A stretch of 64,000 nt of DNA. Source: Rhynchopus sp. YZ270_cl-10 (lineage: Eukaryota > Euglenozoa > Diplonemea > Diplonemida > Diplonemidae). The DNA lies in NCBI GenBank assembly GCA_964035575.1, contig OZ037891.1, positions 1,116,001 through 1,180,000 on the forward strand, given 5' to 3'. The stretch's first letter is position 1, and the number at the start of each line of letters is the position of its first letter. A program made the translations under genes and the position numbers. Positions 1 to 10,415 of the stretch are shown in pieces. The notes below the pieces were generated by a model. The model searched no databases, was not told where the DNA came from, and saw nothing but the letters and a program-made list of their open reading frames with translations.

Positions 1-35
1 CATTTTGGCTTGAAAAAGTCCAAAAATGAATTTTT

Positions 36-573
36 TTGTGTCAATACAGTGAATACAGCACGTCTGTGACACACAACGCAGATAAGTCGACCTGTGTGTG
101 CACATGTGCGACTGGATTCACTGTCGCAAGCTGCGGCAGTGTGCTGCGGGCTACATCGGTTACCCTGCGTGCACAGAGTGCACAGACGACGTGCACTGCA
201 GCTCGCACAGCAGTGCTGTGGCACACAACGTGAACAAGACGGAGTGCTCGTGCACGTGCAACGCTCGCTTTACGTGTGACGTGACGAGTGTGCTGCTGGG
301 TTTGCGGGGTACCCGAACTGCACGGAGTGCACTGTGATTGATCACTGCAACGGACACACGGGGGCGTGACTGTGTCGGCATACAAGGCAACATGTGTCTG
401 CGACACACGCTACCACCAGTGGAGTGGGATTGGGTCACTTGCGCTCAGAAATGCATACTTTTGACCGGAATGATTTGTGAGTGTATTGATGTGTTTGTTC
501 ACAGGTGCCAGCCAGTTTTAAAACAGGGTCGTGAGTGCACGCTACAGCGTGCCGCGAACTGCGTGTGTGAGTG
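36..573 (+). pseudogene. EGF-like cysteine-rich repeat protein, frame-broken
   Basis: Pieces of one cysteine-rich repeat protein appear in turn in different + frames. The motif CAAGYIGYPACTECT starts near 139 and its sister CAAGFAGYPNCTECT near 289, a period of 150 bp or 50 residues. Between them lie linkers such as KTECSCTCNARF, and before and after them TCVCTCATGF and YKATCVCDTRY. Spaced CxCxC and CTECT blocks of this kind are typical of EGF-like repeats in surface proteins of several protists, including kinetoplastids. The frame changes near 135, near 285 and near 365, so this copy is probably dead; base-calling errors are the alternative. The 5' part is outside the window. No signal peptide or anchor can be seen. 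An adhesin or surface coat role would be a guess. Confidence 0.55.
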
Positions 574-780
574 AAGCTGCCCAGCACGCACACTCCATTT
601 GTCACCAAAAAAGTGAGATACTATGTGCATAAAAACCACGATTCTGCTTCAGGACTTTTCCAACTTGCTTTTTGGGCCGTCACAAACACCACCGTAGACA
701 ATACACGTATATTTTTTCATAACACCTACCCTATTTGACTGCCCCCTGTAGAAATTGTACTTTGACCTCCGCAAACGCTG

Positions 781-786
781 AATAAA
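781..786 (+). promoter_or_regulatory. Possible polyadenylation signal
   Basis: AATAAA lies about 210 bp after the last frame of the EGF-like remnant. It could be that gene's signal, but the region is A/T rich and the hexamer may be chance. Confidence 0.25.
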
Positions 787-797
787 ATATTGTATTC

Positions 798-937
798 ATG
801 TTAAATAAGATTCATATTTCACGCTCCCTGGCCTGGAGACACGCGTTTCATAATTTTCACTCGCTACGCTCGTGAAAATTAACCCACTTGTGACTCCAGT
901 CCGGGAGCGTGAAATAATGGGAATCTTATTTCACGTG
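798..937. mobile_element. Small foldback element (MITE-like)
   Basis: Two arms of about 40 bp face each other with few mismatches. The left arm contains AAATAAGATTC and TTTCACGCTCCC; the right arm contains GGGAGCGTGAAA and GAATCTTATTT. The centre holds a second hairpin, AATTTTCAC against GTGAAAATT, around 852-880. It has no coding capacity and no clear target duplication. Confidence 0.6.
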
Positions 938-939
938 AA

Positions 940-1899
940 TAAATAGTTATTCTTTTAGTTGTTTCTACACGGATGATCTTCGTGTACATTCAACAAAGAG
1001 AAGGCTTCTTGGTTGGGTCTTAGACTTTAAAAAAAAACCCCCACGTCTACAAGAGCACCCTACTACGCATCTGTCAGTCTCACGCAATATGCACAACTAG
1101 GGTCGAACCTACCTGTTGGAAAGCCCTTTGGGCGATACTCCACACTTCTTGGAACTACCAACTACCTTGATTTCAAAGTTCTATGTGCAAAACTCACACT
1201 AAAGAGTCAATTTTTTTTTTCGAATGTGGGATATTCCCACAGATAATTGTGTGTTTTTTTTTGTTCTTCAAGTTACTACCCCCACTCTTGGCACAAAAAA
1301 AATTTTTAGGAAAAGAAACTATGGCAGTACTTTTCACGTAGCTGCACTAATCCAAACAATGGATTATCAAAAAAAAATTTTTTTTTACCACTCACCACAA
1401 AGTAAGGGCCCACAGCACCACCCACTATGTCCTGTAGATACTTTGGCATTTTTTTCAACTGTTTTTCAACTAAAAATAGTGCACACAACCAGTCTTCGGA
1501 CACAAATTCAAGAACACCCCCCTCCACATTCACTCTGGATCTTTTTCAAACATTTTTTTTTTTTGAGGACCTGAAAAAAAAAATAGTTCTGTTGTAAAAG
1601 TAGGGTCTGTAAAAAAGAAAACACATCAATAAAAAGATGTACAGTAACGAATCGACATTTTTTTTTGTCTGACTACTGTTTCGCGGTGATATTCGTGAAT
1701 TAGCGCAGTCTGTAAGAACGAAAGGAAAAAAAAAAACGAGACGATGGGCGGGTGCTTAATTGTAAGATGTGCAGCCCGTATGGCACAGTCAGACCTTCTT
1801 GAGTTGTTCTGTGGTGTTTCTCACATTGGGGACGATGAGAGGGGGTCTTGACACAAAAAGGCAGAGATGTCCTTGCCAATGATGTTTCATTCTTTATAT
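940..1899. other. Gene-free A/T-rich stretch
   Basis: No gene is supported. Several A or T runs of 8-13 bases are present. Reading frames here are rich in F and K codons and look like translations of low-complexity DNA. Confidence 0.5.
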
Positions 1900-1935
1900 G
1901 GTGTGCACGAGGGAAAAAAAAAAGCACATTTCACC
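1900..1935 (+). repeat. Hairpin family B, degenerate copy
   Basis: GTGTGCACGAG is followed by an A run and then GCACATTTCACC, so the arms are split by a homopolymer. Confidence 0.35.
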
Positions 1936-1962
1936 TCCGTTTTTTTTTTTTCTTTTCTTTCT

Positions 1963-2010
1963 TCAGTGCGTTCCGCCGAATCTACGCGGCGCGTTACCAC
2001 TTTTCAACTT
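1963..2010 (+). repeat. Hairpin family C copy
   Basis: CAGTGCGTTCCGCCG and CGCGGCGCG form the arms, followed by CCACTTTTCAACTTCC. The trailing CAACTT before a pyrimidine run recurs in other copies. CCGCCG against CGCGG is partly re-paired compared with the usual GCCG/CGGC. Confidence 0.5.
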
Positions 2011-2450
2011 CCTTCTAGAATTTCTGCGACCCAAAAAAAAACACCCCCTCTTTTGGGAGAAAAAAGAGAGCTTTGCCCACTTACTTCGCAAGGCGTGTAA
2101 TCTCTTTTATTGTGTCACAAAAAAAAAAACTAAAAAAAAAACACTAGCACGCGACAAATGAGTTACATACCCTACCCTAGCCTAGACTAGGTAGGCGATT
2201 GTCGACCTAAACATAGAGACAGGATAACAAGGGAGAGGGGGGCTCATACGACAGGGAAGACTTTTTCTTTTTCTTTTTCTTTTTTTGGACACCCCCTCTA
2301 TCTTTTTTTTTTTTTGGGTGAACACAAAAATCTGGGGTTTTTTTTCCCCGTCTACCTTCCATGTTTCTCTCTTTGTTTTCTTTCTCTTCTCGCTCACAAC
2401 ACCCACTCATTTCCATCCATATGTTAGATTTCAAAAAAAAAAACCCCACA
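2011..2450. other. Gene-free A/T-rich stretch
   Basis: Homopolymer tracts and short pyrimidine runs; a small palindrome, CCTAGCCTAGACTAGG, lies near 2174. No gene is supported. Confidence 0.45.
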
Positions 2451-3170
2451 CAGTGGAGATTGCACAACTGTGGCAACACAACCGAGGCAACTACACTACT
2501 CCAACAATTCAGGCCCTTAGGGTGGTACTTTTTGCTGGTCAGCGGACCAGCAACCCTAGGTATTGCTGGTCCGGGTCTAAAAAAAAAAAATAACAATAGA
2601 TTTTTTTTGAGATTTTTTTTTGAGAATCCCACCAGAACAGTCGGGTGTGTCACAGATGCAGAGACCCTGGGGGCTCAAGGGTACACCGTGGGAGACCAGA
2701 ACGCGACTCAATTGGTCAAACGCCGAAGGAAAAGGAAGCATGCAGCATGGCGAAATAAAAAAAGTAGCGTACCGTGCGCCTGCGGCGCAATCTTGCCAAC
2801 CCACCTTCCTATGACATAGTTTGGCAGTTAAAATGTGCCATTTTAAGGGAATTTTTTTGAAATGTTGCGTACCGTGGCTTCGCCTGGAACCTTTGGGTGC
2901 CATGACCGCCGCTTCTTTTATAGATGTACTGAGGTTACTGATACGAAGGCTGACACCCACTACGGCTTGTGGTTCACCCTCCCCACCCGCCTTTCACGAT
3001 TTTGTGCATCAGAGGGGAGAAAGCGCGTCACCTCCCTGCAGTGGCAGGGAGTCTTTTTTTACCACTGTGTGCTTTTCACCTGTTTTTTGCATTGACCAGC
3101 AAACCGGGTTTGGACCAGCAGTTGGCGGCTACCCCCCCGACCACCCTAAGGCCCTGCAACAATTTATAAA
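2451..3170 (+). repeat. Family D element, split by a hAT-like insertion
   Basis: The 5' part (2451-2509) is a full family D body, from CAGTGGAGATTGCAC to CCAACAATT. The 3' part resumes at 3157 with CAACAATTTAT and an A tract. The 8 bases CAACAATT occur on both sides of the insertion, as expected for a target duplication, so this copy predates the hAT-like element inside it. Confidence 0.8.
2510..3156. mobile_element. hAT-like non-autonomous element 1
   Basis: The terminal inverted repeats read CAGGCCCTTAGGGTGGT at the left and, on the other strand at the right, CAGGGCCTTAGGGTGGT. The target duplication is CAACAATT at 2502-2509 and 3157-3164. An 8-bp duplication with CAGG ends is characteristic of the hAT superfamily. 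Just inside the ends the motif GGACCAGC and its complement recur, including a perfect GCTGGTC/GGACCAGC hairpin near 2540. An internal block at about 2868-2945 also occurs in hAT-like element 2 (15096-15180). No transposase is encoded. The insertion lies inside a family D element. Confidence 0.82.
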
Positions 3171-3323
3171 AAAAAAAAAAAAAAAAAACAACAACAACGC
3201 ACACACACACAGTAAAGAACACAAATTCATACTGGAGTCTCTTACAGTCGCGCATTGTTCTCTTTCTGTCACTCTTTTTTTTTTGAAGGTGCGAATCGGG
3301 CATATGCATCTGTATTAAAAAAA

Positions 3324-3383
3324 CGGTGGAGCTTTGCACAACGTGGCAACTACACTATTCCAATCCTTCAAAAAACAATTCTT
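3324..3383 (+). repeat. Family D element, short type
   Basis: GGTGGAGCTTTGCACAACG is followed by TGGCAACTACACTATTCC. Compared with the long type it lacks the middle segment that carries the GCAA-loop hairpin. The same short type occurs at 27700-27758. Confidence 0.6.
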
Positions 3384-3640
3384 TAAAAAAAAAAATTAGC
3401 CTCCCTACCCTGAGCGAGACAACGTTGGACAGAAACCCTGTAATATCCAAGCAATAGTCGATTTTCCTCAAAAAAACAAAAAAAAAACAAAAAAAACAAA
3501 AACACCCACCTTTCATACCCTGAACGAAATTCTATCGGTAGGGGGGTGCAACTGGCAAAGCTAAGCCCCCATTTTTATTTTTTTCAAACGAAAAATAATG
3601 GTTCGTCTGGCTTTGAGCATGCTACTGTGATATCCCCTTG
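3384..3640. other. Gene-free A/T-rich stretch
   Basis: Short A runs and two similar segments ending in CCCTGTAATATC-like and CCCTGAACGAA-like text; nothing recognisable. Confidence 0.4.
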
Positions 3641-3680
3641 AAAGGTGACTAAGTATAGAGAGGCTTAGGTTCATCTTATA
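3641..3680 (+). repeat. Hairpin family A copy
   Basis: Basal arms AAGGTGA and TCATCTT, upper arm remnants CTAAGT and GGCTTAG around the loop. It is followed by ATAAATTTTTC, like other copies. Confidence 0.65.
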
Positions 3681-5380
3681 AATTTTTCACCCCCCCCCCC
3701 CTTTTTTTTTTGCTAGAGAAGAACGTTTGTTCTCTCTTGCTTTTAGAAAACACACTGGAGGTGTGCTGTTTTCATTGTTATTTTTTTTTTTTTTTTTTTT
3801 TTTTTTCCCTTTTTTTTTTTCTGCTTCCTCTCGTTCCTCTCGCTCTAAGTGCGTTGAACATCATCATCCTCGTTTTCTTTAACTTTTTCTCTATCCACGC
3901 TTCTAAAAAAAAATCATCTCATACAACTTGATTATTTTTCCAATCACTACCCACACCCTTTTTTCAATCCCTTCCCCTCTCTATTTTTGAATTTGATTCA
4001 AAACATAGCCCCCCTATCCACAACCACACACACACACACACCTGGCAAAAAAAAACCCCCCCCAAAAAAAAAAAAAACCAAAAAAAAAAAGTAAAAAAAA
4101 AAAATCAAAAAAAAAAAAAAAAAATACAGTAAAAAACTACAGCAAGACAACAAATAAAATAGTCTGAATCCAAAAAAAGGGGTGAACTTCATATGCGCGC
4201 TGTATCTATAAGCGAGACTTCACAGTGCGGAGGTAAGCCCTAGGATTGAGACGGTATCGATGCCAAATGAAAAGAAGAACTTCTAAATTAAAGCGGCACA
4301 TCAATTAGAGAAAATTCGGGACAACAAACACATGCAGTACAAAAAAAAAAGCAAATAAAGCTAAATATCGGTGTCGATACCAAAAAAAATGAATGCTACT
4401 AGAAGGTAATGCAAAAAGAATAATGAATAAAAATTCAATTTTAACTGACATGTTGTTTTCCTCCCGAAATACATATTCTCTGGTTTGATGGGACGCAAAT
4501 GCATTTTTTTCTCTTTTTTTTTTTTTTTTTGAGTTTTTTGAAAGAAAGGGTGTACTATGTTACACCCTCCAAAATGCTTTCTGTTCTCCGGAAAGTATAT
4601 GAAATAAATTTTTGTTACCTATTTGAAACCCCCCATCTCGTACCTCTTAATGACCAATTGGTAAAATGCTGCAAAAAGAAATGAAACAAAAAAAGTAAAA
4701 AAAAAATAAAGTAGCAAAAAAAAAAAAAAATGCAAAAACAAAACTTTCACATCCCCCCCCCACCTCGCTATGATAAACAATAGCAAAATACCCCCCTTTA
4801 GCTTCCTCTATCCTCAAACAATACAAAAGTTAGATACATTTTTTTTTTGGGAGAATTTAATAAAAATATCCTGAGTAAAAAAAAAAAACCTCCCCCCCGT
4901 CAACCCTCCCCCCCTCCTTGACAATGCATCATTATTTACTACATTTTTTGTAGGTCAAACTTTCCTCCTTTTTTTTCTTTTTTCAAAAAAAAAAAAATAA
5001 GCAAAGATGGACAACACTGGGGAAAGCAAAAAAAAGGGGGGTTGGAAGAGGGATCAAAAAAGGATATTTTACCTTGTACCCACCCCACCCCACCCCGTCA
5101 CTCTTCTATTTTAGTACAGAATCCTCTTTTCTCTCTGCCCTCCCCCCTTTTTTTTTTGCTTTCCCTTTCTTCTTCAAAACCCCCGCTATTGAAGAATGGC
5201 TAACTTAACCGTTGTCTTCTCCTGTAAATAATGTAGAAAAGTATTTCACTCGATTTATAGTAAACGCACCCTATCTCTAGGGCTTTGGAGTCTATACACC
5301 TTAGAAAAAAAAAATCATAAACTCCTATTCAAACCCCTCAATCGATTTCAAAAGAAACAATACCCCTCCAATCCACCCCG

Positions 5381-5412
<32 letters not shown>

Positions 5413-5894
5413 TTCACTTTCTCACTCCAAAACCCACCCCATTCCCTAAACACCCGTTCTCTTTTTTTTTTTTTTTTTTCGCCTTTCCCTTTTCCCTTCT
5501 CCCCGATCCCCGATCCCCATTTTTATTTTGGCGATGTCAGCCTTTTTCTATTTTCCCCCATCCCTCCCAATTCCCTCTTCTCCCTCTGAGCACAAAGCAC
5601 TTTCAAAACATACAAAAAACATTTTCAAACTCCCTCTTCTCCCTCTGTTACCCAATACAAAACCCCATACAAAACAAACAACCAAAACCCCTTTTTTGCC
5701 TCCTTTAAAAAAAAATAACCTCCCCCCCCCCACTACCCAAAAAAGGGTATTCTTTTGATTACCTCCTTTTTTTTTTTCGTGTAGTCGACAGAAAAGGAAA
5801 GTGGAGGAGATCGAACAGTTTACCTAAATCCGTTGCAACGTCGCAATGTGGGAAAAAAATTGTTTTTCTTTTCTTTTTTTTTTTTTTTTTTTGT
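3681..5894. other. Gene-free homopolymer-rich stretch
   Basis: Dominated by A, T and C runs; the longest T run near 5380-5409 is about 29 bases. A family E-like tail, AAGTATATGAAATAA, lies near 4591. Frames here encode only low-complexity F, K and P strings. No gene is supported. Confidence 0.5.
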
Positions 5895-5930
5895 AAAGAT
5901 GATCCTAAGGTGTCTTTAGGCCCATCTTAC
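5895..5930 (+). repeat. Hairpin family A variant
   Basis: Basal arms AAGATG and CATCTT pair perfectly. The upper arms are CCTAA and TTAGG instead of CTAAGC and GCTTAG, so both sides changed together. Confidence 0.6.
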
Positions 5931-5957
5931 CCAATCTCTCCCCCCTTTTTTCTTCCG

Positions 5958-5989
5958 TAGATGTGTGTGCAAGAGGCAGTACTCATCTT
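5958..5989 (+). repeat. Hairpin family B copy
   Basis: AGATGTGTGTGC and AAGAGGCA, then CTCATCTTCC. It lies 28 bp after a family A hairpin and is preceded by a pyrimidine run ending in TAG. Confidence 0.55.
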
Positions 5990-6102
5990 CCAAGATTTCT
6001 TTTATTTTTTTTTCTTCTCCTTATTTTGGGAGATGCGAATATCCTTTTGATAATTTGCTTCTTTCGTTTTTATTCTCCCTCAATTATTATTATTTTTTTG
6101 TT

Positions 6103-6140
6103 CAGTGCCTGCGTCTGTAGCAAGCGTATTTTGCACTTTC
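6103..6140 (+). repeat. Hairpin family C copy
   Basis: CAGTGCCTGCGTCTG pairs with CAAGCGTATTTTGCACTTTC through AGTGC/GCACT and GCGT-type arms. It completes an A-B-C series within 250 bp. Confidence 0.55.
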
Positions 6141-6364
6141 ATAATTTTCTTTTTTTTGAGTCGTAAATGAGAGAAGGGTTTTTGCGTAGTTTTTTTCTTG
6201 GGTATCCCCACACCCAGCGGTTATCCCTCTCCCTCTCTCTTACAGTGGGGAAAAAAAGGAAGTGATAACTCCACTTTTAGCCCAATACGTTTCCCGTTGA
6301 AGGAAAGAAGAGTGTGAGCACAGCGCAACCTGCTTGCGTAGCTACACTAGTTATACAGATTCTC

Positions 6365-7209
6365 TATATGGGTCCGTCCGGAAACCCTCCAGGTAAGATT
6401 CATCCTTTTGGGGGTTTTTGAAGGTTTTTCTGCTCAAAACACCCAAACAACCCAATTTTTTGATACCCGCCATACACCTACCACCCCAGAGGGCATATTT
6501 TGATCATTATTTTGTTTATTTCCGCTCCCCCCCTTTTTACTTATATTTTTTTACGTATTTTTGGACATTTCATAAACGTGGCAATGACAGCAGTGAAGTT
6601 CACTTTTTTGTCGAGAAACACGGTAAGAATGGGTGCGACGCACACTTGGTGTCGTTTCGAACCATCTCTCTGATGATTCTTGTTGTCAGGAGATCCTTAC
6701 CGTAGGGGTCATTGTCGGTGCCCTGCGCGAGCTTCCCCACACAGAGGCCTTTGTTATCTCATTCCCTCGTACTCATACGTATCAGTGCACCCTTCTTTCC
6801 ATCAATCTCTTTTCGTCTGTGTACTGCTACCCGAGCAACAGTCGTGTCATTTCAGCGTGTACTCTGACATGGAGGGAACCTGTATTTACTATGGAGTCTC
6901 CACATCCAAGGTGACCCGCAAAGCAAAAGTCCCTGGCATTGATCCAGTAGATTTGACAGAGGTCAATGAAACCTTGTCAAGGCGGCATGGCAGGATTAAG
7001 AGAAAGAGAGAAGAGATCCAGAAGAACGACAATAAAAGGCTGAAAATCTGACTAAAAAGCGAAAATATAGCCTCAGACCCCCCCAAAAACCTATTTTCAT
7101 ATCAGAATATCACCTAGATGCACTTTTTGTGGGGGACATCATCAAAAATACCCAAAAATACCCAAAAGGATGAATCTTACCAGAGGGGTTTCCGGACGAG
7201 TCCAATATA
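6365..7209. mobile_element. Inverted-repeat element carrying a gene-like fragment
   Basis: Ends of about 45 bp are inverted. The left shows CGTCCGGAAACCC and GGTAAGATTCATCC; the right end shows the same on the other strand (GGATGAATCTTACC, GGGTTTCCGGACG). TATA-type sequence borders both sides, consistent with a TA target but not proof of it. The interior holds coding-like DNA, so this may be an element that picked up part of a gene. No transposase motif was recognised. Confidence 0.65.
6690..7051 (+). CDS. Gene-like fragment inside an inverted-repeat element, product unknown
   Basis: The frame ending at 7051 finishes with a credible basic tail: DMEGTCIYYGVSTSKVTRKA, then GIDPVDLTEVNETLSRRHGR, then KRKREE and KRLKI, which look like nuclear-localisation clusters. 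Upstream, another frame from about 6692 reads EILTVGVIVGALRELPHTEA. A GTAAGA at 6620 and TTGTCAG ending near 6691 could be intron borders. The two frames do not join in an obvious way, so a degraded gene is as likely as a spliced one. I recognise no family; a transposase C-terminus is possible. The start is not defined. Confidence 0.35.
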
Positions 7210-8340
7210 TAAAAAAAAAAAAGAGGAAAAAGGTCCACCCCCCACAATGAAAACTTAGCAAAGCAATTTACTCTGTGTTTGCTGCTACTGTTATATTTTT
7301 TTTAAAAATATTTTCTTCTGGGAGGTGGAAAGGGAGGAGGAGGAGGAGGAGGAGGTATTGCCAGGCTTTTTGCGAAGTCTCAATTACCGTAACTATGATG
7401 AAAAGTTATTTTTCTTCTATTTTTTTTTCTTCTTTCAAAAAAAATCTGACGGAAGAGGGGATCTAGCAGACACCCTAGCATCCCTTTTTCTTGCGTGTAT
7501 ATTTTTTTTTTTTTTTTCGAAGCCGCAGAATATCGGTTGAGGGGCTGATATTTCAAAAGAGGGGGGGGCGAAAAGAGAAGCACTTTTTAGCTCATTAGCA
7601 TTTTTTTTGAGAAGTTCCCCCCGTGCTGGCAAGCAAAAAATAGCAAAAAAAAAAAAAATCAACATGAAAAAAAAAATTACATTCAAATTACCTCGCTGGC
7701 GTGTACATTTGAAAATACATCGTATGGATTCTTTGAAAAAAAAAAATAACAAAGAATAAATCCATCAAGTTGCCAATTTTCTTTTTTTATTGTGCGAAAT
7801 TGCATCTGCATAGTGTTGTCTGTGATGTTGTTCTGCGTACTTTTTTTTTTTCCAGCAGGGCACGCACGCACCACACCCTTGCTCCCATAGAGAGTTGTGT
7901 TGTTTTAGAGAGGGGGAAAAAAGCTACATTTGACAGTTGGTTTAAAAATTTAAAAATTTGTGGGGGGAGATCTGTGCAGCCTGTATGTTCCCCCCGATTT
8001 TCGTGGTAAATGGGGAGGCGCTTCCGTTTAACGGCAACCCACAAGAGTAGAACAACAACCAAACTTTTGAGAAACAGACGCCAATGAGACCTAGAGTCTC
8101 TCTTCTTACTTGTGTGCTACAGACAAACATGACAACGCTAACCACGACTGCCACGGCAGAGCGGGGTCCCTAACGGTTCACTGGGGGGGATCCACATAGA
8201 TAAAGAAAACAAAAAATACGAAAGCAAGGAAGAAAACCAGTTAAAAAAAAAAAAAAAAAAAAAATTTAGAAGGGGTATTATTTTCCCCCCCGTCTACCCT
8301 CAACTGTCGAACCCCCAGATCGTTGTATATATTTTTTTTT
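7210..8340. other. Gene-free A/T-rich stretch
   Basis: Contains a GGA trinucleotide run at 7335-7356 and many A/T runs. No gene is supported. Confidence 0.45.
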
Positions 8341-8368
8341 CTCCCGCGGGGTTCGATAACCCACGGGA
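8341..8368. repeat. Perfect-arm hairpin
   Basis: CTCCCG and CGGGAG with inner GGG/CCC around GTTCGATAA. It lies directly before a short family C copy. Confidence 0.5.
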
Positions 8369-8370
8369 GT

Positions 8371-8399
8371 TGTGTCTGCGTCCGCCGAGGCGTTTGCAC
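8371..8399 (+). repeat. Hairpin family C, short copy
   Basis: GTGTCTGCGTCCGCCG runs straight into AGGCGTTTGCAC; the right CGGC half of the inner stem is missing, and CAACTTCACG follows. Confidence 0.5.
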
Positions 8400-8874
8400 C
8401 CATCAACTTCACGTTTCTTTATAATTACCCATAGTATTTTGTACGCCCCATATCAGTGGCAAACTGATCGGTCTTTCTTTTCTACAAGAAAATAAGACAT
8501 AAACCATTATAGCACTTTCCAAAAGGAAAGATTTCTTTTTTGTTTTTTTTTTTTGGTGACTGAGCAAGGTTTAGGTTCAATAAATTTTTTATTTGATTTT
8601 TTTTTTTTGTTCAGATGCAGTGGGCAACGTAAGACCAGCTCACTCATCGGGTACCCCTTCTCAGAACGACAAGATAAAAATGATGGGGTTTATCAAAACA
8701 AAAAAACCTTCCTTGCCATTTGTTTTTTTTTTTTGTCACCCCCTATAGACTTGAATCGCTATTTTTGATTCTCGAGTAACGTTTTTCTTTTTTCTTTTTT
8801 CTTGTTGCGTGGTGTTTTTGTTTTTGTTTCTTGTGGTTTGAAAAACAACTGTCGGGAAACCATTATTTTTTTTC
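8400..8874. other. Gene-free A/T-rich stretch
   Basis: T runs and short unique text; nothing recognised. Confidence 0.4.
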
Positions 8875-8910
8875 AAGTTGACTATGCACGATATGCTTAG
8901 GATCATCTTA
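8875..8910 (+). repeat. Hairpin family A copy
   Basis: GTTGACTATGCACGA is followed by TGCTTAGGATCATCTTA and TAAACTTTTC. The left arm has drifted; the right arm and tail are typical. Confidence 0.55.
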
Positions 8911-8986
8911 TAAACTTTTCTTTTTGTCTCTTTTTCTCACTCCCATCCTTTCAATTCTATTAGAACATTATAACAAACGCTTTTTC

Positions 8987-9020
8987 AAGATGTGTGTGCA
9001 CGAGAGGCACATTCATCTTA
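8987..9020 (+). repeat. Hairpin family B, clean copy
   Basis: Basal arms AAGATG and CATCTT, upper arms TGTGC and GCACA, loop ACGAGAG. It lies 77 bp after a family A copy. Confidence 0.7.
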
Positions 9021-10415
9021 CAAAAAAAGGTTTCCTTCTTTTCAAATTTTCTTTGTTTCTTTAAAACCCAAGCAGGTTGTCGTATTACAAAAAAAAAACA
9101 AACAACGATGTATTGTGTATAAAACACATTTTTCAGGATTGCCACAGAAAAACACAAAAAAATTGCGTTAAATTTTGCGCATCTTTTTTGTGTTTTTTTC
9201 CCTTCATACGCGTATAACATATTTTCGAGTATTATGCGTATGACACATTCTCTAGCTATAGTCAAAACTAGAAAAAAAATTCCGACACAAAAAAAAAAAA
9301 AAAAGTCAATCAAAGTCAAAGAAAAACCCCCTGCCTACTTCATATTTCTTTATCCCTTTTCTCGGTGGTATCCTCAACAGGTTGGTTTGGTTAGATTTTT
9401 TAAGGTTTATTTTTAGTCCGACATCCTATTTTTACATTTGAATTCGTTTTGTACTTTTTTTTTTGATCCATTTAGTTGCCCATCCATATTTTTCGGATAA
9501 AAAACAGTTTACCACAACTGTCTAAAATGATACAATTTAATGGCTTTTTTTCCCATAACTTACTACTGTCTTTTAAAAACTGTTGTTTTCTTTTTCATTT
9601 TTTAAAACATAGATTTTTAAAGCCGTTCCAAACGGCTATTTTCATTTTTCTTCTTTGCTTACAAACCAACGTATTACAAACTCTCTCAAAGAGATCACCC
9701 ACCCACCCAGCCTTTTACCTTCTACTGTGTGCAAAAAATTGCCGGTTTTCGTCCAAAAAATAAACCAGCCATGTTTGTTGTTGTTGTTGTTGTTGTAGTA
9801 CCATTTGCGATCAAAGGGGTAAACCAAGCAGTGTGTGTTGAGTGCTTTTGGGTTTATCGTACAATGTTTTGTGTGCATTTTTTTTTGTGCTTTCTCTTCT
9901 TTGAAGGGAAAAGTGTATGAAATTAATGTGCATTTTTTTGTGTTTCGCAAAATGGAGAGAACAACAGAGATGAGACATGCGCGGAGGTTACTGGGAGAGA
10001 ACACGGCTAGCACAAGACTAAGAAAGGTTTACTTCACAGAGGTATACCAAGGGTGGGTGTGTTTTTTTTAGTTTATTTTTCTTCGAGTCGTACTTTCTTC
10101 ATTTTTTTTTGGATAAGGACCTGGCCAATTGAGACGGCTCAAAGGTTAAAGCAATTCAAAAAAAAAGGGCTTGAAAAATAAAAAATGACCAGTCGGTCGA
10201 AATCCTAACGTTTTCTTCTTCTTTTCTTTTTTTCAATTCGTGAGTTTAATTTTTCCACAGATTTTTTGCATAAAGTGTTTGACATAAAAGGCTCTCTCTT
10301 TATTGACAGGTGTTTTCCATTGTTGAGTGCACATTGACCATACCACTTATCATACCCTGTCTTTAACGTAGTGTCCTAATCTTCTTTCTTTTGCACGATT
10401 TTTTTTTTTTTTTTT
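9021..10415. other. Gene-free stretch with TTG microsatellite
   Basis: TTG repeats occupy about 9777-9795. A family E-like tail (AAGTGTATGAAATTAATG) lies near 9911. No gene is supported. Confidence 0.4.

Noticed and set aside
476-505. GTGAGT to TTCACAG as an intron in the EGF-like remnant
   Set aside because: It would be only about 28 bp, and removing it does not restore a continuous frame.
2451-2509. Family D or A as tRNA genes or tRNA-derived SINEs
   Set aside because: Some text resembles internal promoter boxes, but no cloverleaf, anticodon arm or CCA-type end could be drawn.
5400-5760. Frames rich in F, P or K in T-, C- and A-rich DNA
   Set aside because: Low-complexity translations without any conserved feature.
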